Below are positions 15,670-18,390 of a stretch of DNA of 18,390 bases, piece after piece. Each line of letters begins with the position of its first letter. Position 1 is the stretch's first letter. Origin of the DNA: Coprenecus sp964640305. Its GTDB lineage: Bacteria > Bacteroidota > Bacteroidia > Bacteroidales > UBA932. The DNA lies in NCBI GenBank assembly GCA_964640305.1, contig CAZXFF010000040.1, forward strand, positions 1 to 18,390. Direction: 5' to 3'. Both the position numbers and the translations under genes were made by a program. The notes below the pieces were generated by a model. It searched no databases, had not been told where the DNA came from, and saw only the letters and a list, made by a program, of their open reading frames with translations.

Positions 15670-16863
15670 TTACAGCAGAGGTCTGATGGCTCTCGGATAG
15701 ATACCTTTCATGTATGATATTGCCATTCCGTAATTTACTACAGGAATGCCTTTCTCGATAGCAGGCAGAAGACGCGAGAACAGCTGGCGTTTGGTGATCA
15801 TGCAACCGCCGCATTGGATTACAAGAGCATATTCGTCAATCGGCCTTTCGAGAGACGACAGGCCGGATACGATGTCAAAACCAAGATTCTTTCCTGAGAA
15901 TTTTCGGAGCATAGCAGGAATTTTGACTCTTCCTATATCTTCACATGTAGAATGGTGTGTGCATGACTCAAGGATCAGTATCCTGTCCCCGTCATGCAAG
16001 TCTCCCAACTTTGAGACACCGTTTATATAGTGGCTGAAACAGCCTTTGCTTCTGGCCAGAAGCATGCTGAAGCTTGTTAATGGAACGTTCTCAGGAACTG
16101 CAGCTGCAACTTCTGAAAATGCCTGGCTGTCAGTAATTGCCATGTCGAATCTGCAGTTGTTGCCCTGAAAAAGGGAAGCTGTATTTTCCGGTGTCGTCAC
16201 AGTAGCGTATGCTCCGTAGTCCAGAATATTCCTTATGGCCATAACCTGCGGTAAAATGAGTCTTCCGGCAGGAGCTTCGCTGTCAATGGGGCAAACCAGC
16301 AGGATATGCTGTCCGGCAGATACGAGTCCATGCAGCATCTCATGTTCAGTGAATCCAGAAGATTCTACGGCAGTGCTTATTGCAGAAAGGACTCTTCCCT
16401 TCGCAGTAGTGTCCGGAGATATGGATGAAAAAGGAATCGGTTCACAGCCCCAATTGCTTTTCATAATCTGCCGTTCCTGTTCGTTCATGGGGATCAGATC
16501 CGTTTTGTTCCTGACTGTCAACACAGGAACGGAGTATCTGTCGAGTTCAGTTTTCAACAGGCGTTCCGGTTCACCGAAACTGTCTCCGGTCACGACGACA
16601 ATGGCAACGTCTATCCTTGCAATCGTGTCAATGGATTTGTCCCTCCTCATCTTCCCGAGATCCCCAGTGTCATCAATCCCAGCCGTATCTATGAATACGG
16701 CAGGACCGGATCCGGGGAGTTCGAAGCGCTGTCTTACAGGATCCGTAGTGGTACCGGGAGTGTCTGATACTATTGCGATATCCTGCCCTAGCATTGCATT
16801 GACAAATGAGGACTTGCCAGCATTCCTCCTTCCGAAGATACCTATATGTATTACATTTCCCAT
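15670..16863 (-). CDS. hydF: [FeFe]-hydrogenase maturation GTPase HydF
   Basis: A 397-residue scaffold and GTPase on which the two-iron subcluster is assembled before transfer to the hydrogenase. The GTPase domain (about 1-170) shows the P-loop GRRNAGKSS at 11-19, the TPGTTTDP region at 35-42, DTAG at 59-62 and NKTD at 119-122. A dimerisation region follows, then the iron-sulfur domain with Cys301-x-His303 and Cys351-x2-Cys354. The family motif is usually written CxHx(44-53)HCxxC; here the position before Cys351 is Gln350, not His. The first gene of the hydFE operon, it is probably expressed from a -7 box about 33 bp upstream. hydG, the third maturase, and the hydrogenase itself are not in the window. 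Confidence 0.95.
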   Translation of the reverse strand: MGNVIHIGIFGRRNAGKSSFVNAMLGQDIAIVSDTPGTTTDPVRQRFELPGSGPAVFIDTAGIDDTGDLGKMRRDKSIDTIARIDVAIVVVTGDSFGEPERLLKTELDRYSVPVLTVRNKTDLIPMNEQERQIMKSNWGCEPIPFSSISPDTTAKGRVLSAISTAVESSGFTEHEMLHGLVSAGQHILLVCPIDSEAPAGRLILPQVMAIRNILDYGAYATVTTPENTASLFQGNNCRFDMAITDSQAFSEVAAAVPENVPLTSFSMLLARSKGCFSHYINGVSKLGDLHDGDRILILESCTHHSTCEDIGRVKIPAMLRKFSGKNLGFDIVSGLSSLERPIDEYALVIQCGGCMITKRQLFSRLLPAIEKGIPVVNYGMAISYMKGIYPRAIRPLL

Positions 16864-16895
16864 ATTCTGATGGTTTTTAACAATTTTATAGATTA

Positions 16896-16903
16896 CAAAT
16901 CTA
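16896..16903 (-). promoter_or_regulatory. Candidate hydF promoter -7 box
   Basis: Read on the minus strand this is TAGATTTG, a perfect TAnnTTTG box, 32 bp upstream of the hydF ATG at 16863. It predicts a leader of about 25-28 bases. A clean TTTG is not seen at the -33 spacing. Confidence 0.5.
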
Positions 16904-16924
16904 CAATATTTAATGATTTCTCAC

Positions 16925-16932
16925 TATCTTTG
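16925..16932 (+). promoter_or_regulatory. Candidate promoter -7 box of the DUF6913-type gene
   Basis: TATCTTTG is a perfect TAnnTTTG box that ends only 4 bp before the ATG at 16937. If it is used, transcription would begin at or within a few bases of that ATG. No clean -33 TTTG is present at the usual spacing. Confidence 0.4.
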
Positions 16933-16936
16933 TAAG

Positions 16937-17503
16937 ATGAAATATTTTTTCTTGGCAAATATCGTCAAAAGGAAACTGCTGAGGGATGTATCTTCAGACC
17001 ACAAAGGAAGGTATGTACCTTTGGCTTCCGCCAAACGCATCGGATTCATTTTCGATGCTTCAGAACCTGATATAGACAAAGGTATCGAGATATTGGTCAA
17101 GACCCTGGATTCAAAGGGGATAGCATATAAAGCCGCATACGTGGATTTCAGGAAAAAGAAATATCGTCGGCCATTGTCGGTAAAATCCTCTTCCATTGTA
17201 CTGCTTAACCGTAAAAACCGTAAATGGAACGGACTTCCTGCCGAGAATGTTTTCCGTTCTTTTGTGTCAGAGCCGTTTGATATAATCATTGACCTGACAC
17301 AGAGCAGGAGGGTAACACCTCTTGAGTATCTTTTTTCCGCTTCGCAAGCAGCCTTCAGGATCGGCGTATATCCTAACCGGTATCTGAGTTACGACATGGC
17401 AGTGACAAAAGATAATTCAGGAAATAAAAACGACGAGGAAGTTCCGTTATCTGAACTTGTTTCTAATATTATAAAATATCTGACATTTATCCAATCGGTC
17501 TGA
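16937..17503 (+). CDS. DUF6913-type protein of unknown function
   Basis: A 188-residue, probably cytoplasmic protein with a basic N-terminus (MKYFFLANIVKRKLLRD) and no convincing signal peptide. The core begins AKRIGFIFDASEPDIDKGIEI, a strand and helix like the start of a Rossmann-type fold, and continues with SKGIAYKAAYVDFRKKKY, then FDIIIDLTQSRRVTPLEYLF and AAFRIGVYPN. This layout matches the Bacteroidota family I know as DUF6913; its function is unknown to me. The ATG at 16937 is preferred over one at 16913, because the longer form would place the start upstream of the only -7 box. It overlaps nothing and is followed after 1 bp by the DUF368/PopT-type gene, so the two are likely co-translated. 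Confidence 0.75.
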   Translation: MKYFFLANIVKRKLLRDVSSDHKGRYVPLASAKRIGFIFDASEPDIDKGIEILVKTLDSKGIAYKAAYVDFRKKKYRRPLSVKSSSIVLLNRKNRKWNGLPAENVFRSFVSEPFDIIIDLTQSRRVTPLEYLFSASQAAFRIGVYPNRYLSYDMAVTKDNSGNKNDEEVPLSELVSNIIKYLTFIQSV

Positions 17504-17504
17504 A

Positions 17505-18390
17505 ATGAGAACACTCTCTTCTTATATCATGATTTTCGTCAAGGGCATAGGTATGGGTGCCGCAGATGTAATACCTGGAGTATCAGGTGGAACCATTGCC
17601 TTTCTGACAGGAATATACCAGGAACTTCTGTCTTCCATCAAATCGGTCAACACGCAGGCATTCAAGCTGCTGTTTAAAGGAAAGATCGTTCAGTTCTGGA
17701 AGCATATCAACGGTAATTTCCTGCTGTCTCTCATATTGGGGATAATGCTGAGTTTCTTTTCCCTTGCGAAACTCATGAAGTATCTTATGGTCCATCAGCC
17801 CGTGCCGCTATGGTCTTTTTTCTTCGGGCTTATTGTTGCATCTGCCGTACTGATCCTGAAGGATATAAGTCTGCAGAAGATTGGAAACGGGATAAGCCTG
17901 GTTTTAGGTACCTGTCTGGGTGTTGCCATCTGCCTGCTGTCCCCTGCAGAGACGAGCAATGAACTGTGGTTCATATTCTTGTGCGGAGCCATAGCCATCT
18001 GTGCCATGATTCTTCCCGGTATTTCAGGCAGTTTCATTCTGTTGCTGCTTGGCAAATACGAATATATGCTTTCTGCACTGTCGGATCTGAATGTTCCTGT
18101 AATAATCGTCTTCGCAGCAGGAGCCGCCATAGGACTCATTTCCTTTTCAAGACTTCTGTCCTGGCTCCTGGACAGATATTACCATACAACTATCAGTGCC
18201 CTTGCAGGTATAATGATAGGTTCTCTGGTAAAGGTATGGCCTTGGCAGCATCTTCTCGATAGCGGAGTTTCGAGACCCGTTCTTCCGGATTACCAGCTGC
18301 TTGACCCTATTCACTCCGGACATGTCGGGCAGGCAGTGATATTTGCTGCCGTAGGCATTGCCATTGTCCTTGTCCTGGAACTTTCGGCAA
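17505..18390 (+). CDS. popT: DUF368/PopT-type polyprenyl-phosphate transporter, 3' end outside window
   Basis: An inner-membrane protein open from the ATG at 17505 to the right edge (295 codons, no stop yet). The N-terminus reads MRTLSSYIMIFVKG and then GMGAADVIPGVSGGTIAFLTG, the DUF368 signature. A second, inverted-repeat-like copy, MILPGISGSFILLLLGKYE, occurs near residues 168-186, fitting the internal duplication of these transporters. Several hydrophobic segments follow. DUF368 proteins have been shown in other bacteria to return undecaprenyl phosphate across the membrane for reuse in cell-wall and surface-glycan synthesis (PopT); the same role here is inferred from the motifs. The start lies 1 bp after the DUF6913 stop. 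The family is usually near 300 residues, so only a little of the C-terminus is missing. Confidence 0.9.
   Translation, partial: MRTLSSYIMIFVKGIGMGAADVIPGVSGGTIAFLTGIYQELLSSIKSVNTQAFKLLFKGKIVQFWKHINGNFLLSLILGIMLSFFSLAKLMKYLMVHQPVPLWSFFFGLIVASAVLILKDISLQKIGNGISLVLGTCLGVAICLLSPAETSNELWFIFLCGAIAICAMILPGISGSFILLLLGKYEYMLSALSDLNVPVIIVFAAGAAIGLISFSRLLSWLLDRYYHTTISALAGIMIGSLVKVWPWQHLLDSGVSRPVLPDYQLLDPIHSGHVGQAVIFAAVGIAIVLVLELSA

Noticed and set aside
16235..16870. 211-codon plus-strand open frame antisense to hydF
   Set aside because: It is a shadow of the HydF GTPase domain, whose motifs are all intact on the minus strand.
1..18390. Mobile elements, CRISPR arrays, tRNA or rRNA genes
   Set aside because: No transposase, integrase, regularly spaced repeats, terminal inverted repeats or cloverleaf-like sequence was seen; all gaps except 9514-9948 are short.

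Overview
The window looks like chromosomal DNA from an anaerobic member of the Bacteroidota, most likely order Bacteroidales. The evidence is matches to the Bacteroidota -7 promoter motif (TAnnTTTG) just upstream of most transcription units, near absence of Shine-Dalgarno sequences, Bacteroides-like protein sequences (one-chain PurL, PIN-PhoH, DUF6913, DUF6175-like) and signal peptides ending in AQ/SQ. [FeFe]-hydrogenase maturases and pyruvate phosphate dikinase fit a fermentative anaerobe. I cannot name the genus. Family calls are from memory and reading, with no database search.

Left part (1-9513), housekeeping. On the minus strand, folC is followed by the first 62 codons of an nhaD-type sodium/proton antiporter. 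Divergent from folC, sharing a 103-bp promoter region, lie purL (purine synthesis) and, 5 bp later, a PIN-PhoH protein. ppdK follows with its own promoter and ends in a strong 16-bp stem intrinsic terminator.

Middle part (9514-14658). A gene-poor stretch of about 435 bp holds short, possibly decayed minus-strand reading frames. It leads into the most interesting part of the window: a tight operon of five genes for exported proteins (9949-14579), with gaps of 5 to 19 bp. All five have type I signal peptides and no lipobox. By reading, genes 1, 2 and the N-terminus of gene 5 look LPP20/FlgT-N-like, and genes 3 and 4 look like the TolB-N/CsgG/LpoB class of alpha/beta domains. Gene 5 adds a carboxypeptidase-regulatory-like beta domain, a Pro/Gln linker and a C-terminal LamG (concanavalin-like) domain. 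I infer one envelope assembly of unknown function. Its transcription probably ends at a hairpin lying inside the 3' end of the convergent hydE gene.

Right part (14595-18390). hydF and hydE form a minus-strand operon for [FeFe]-hydrogenase H-cluster maturation; hydG is not in the window. Divergent from hydF is a DUF6913-type protein, possibly read from a leaderless or very short-leader transcript. One base later comes a DUF368/PopT-type polyprenyl-phosphate transporter that runs off the right edge. No tRNA, rRNA, CRISPR array, insertion sequence or integrase was seen.
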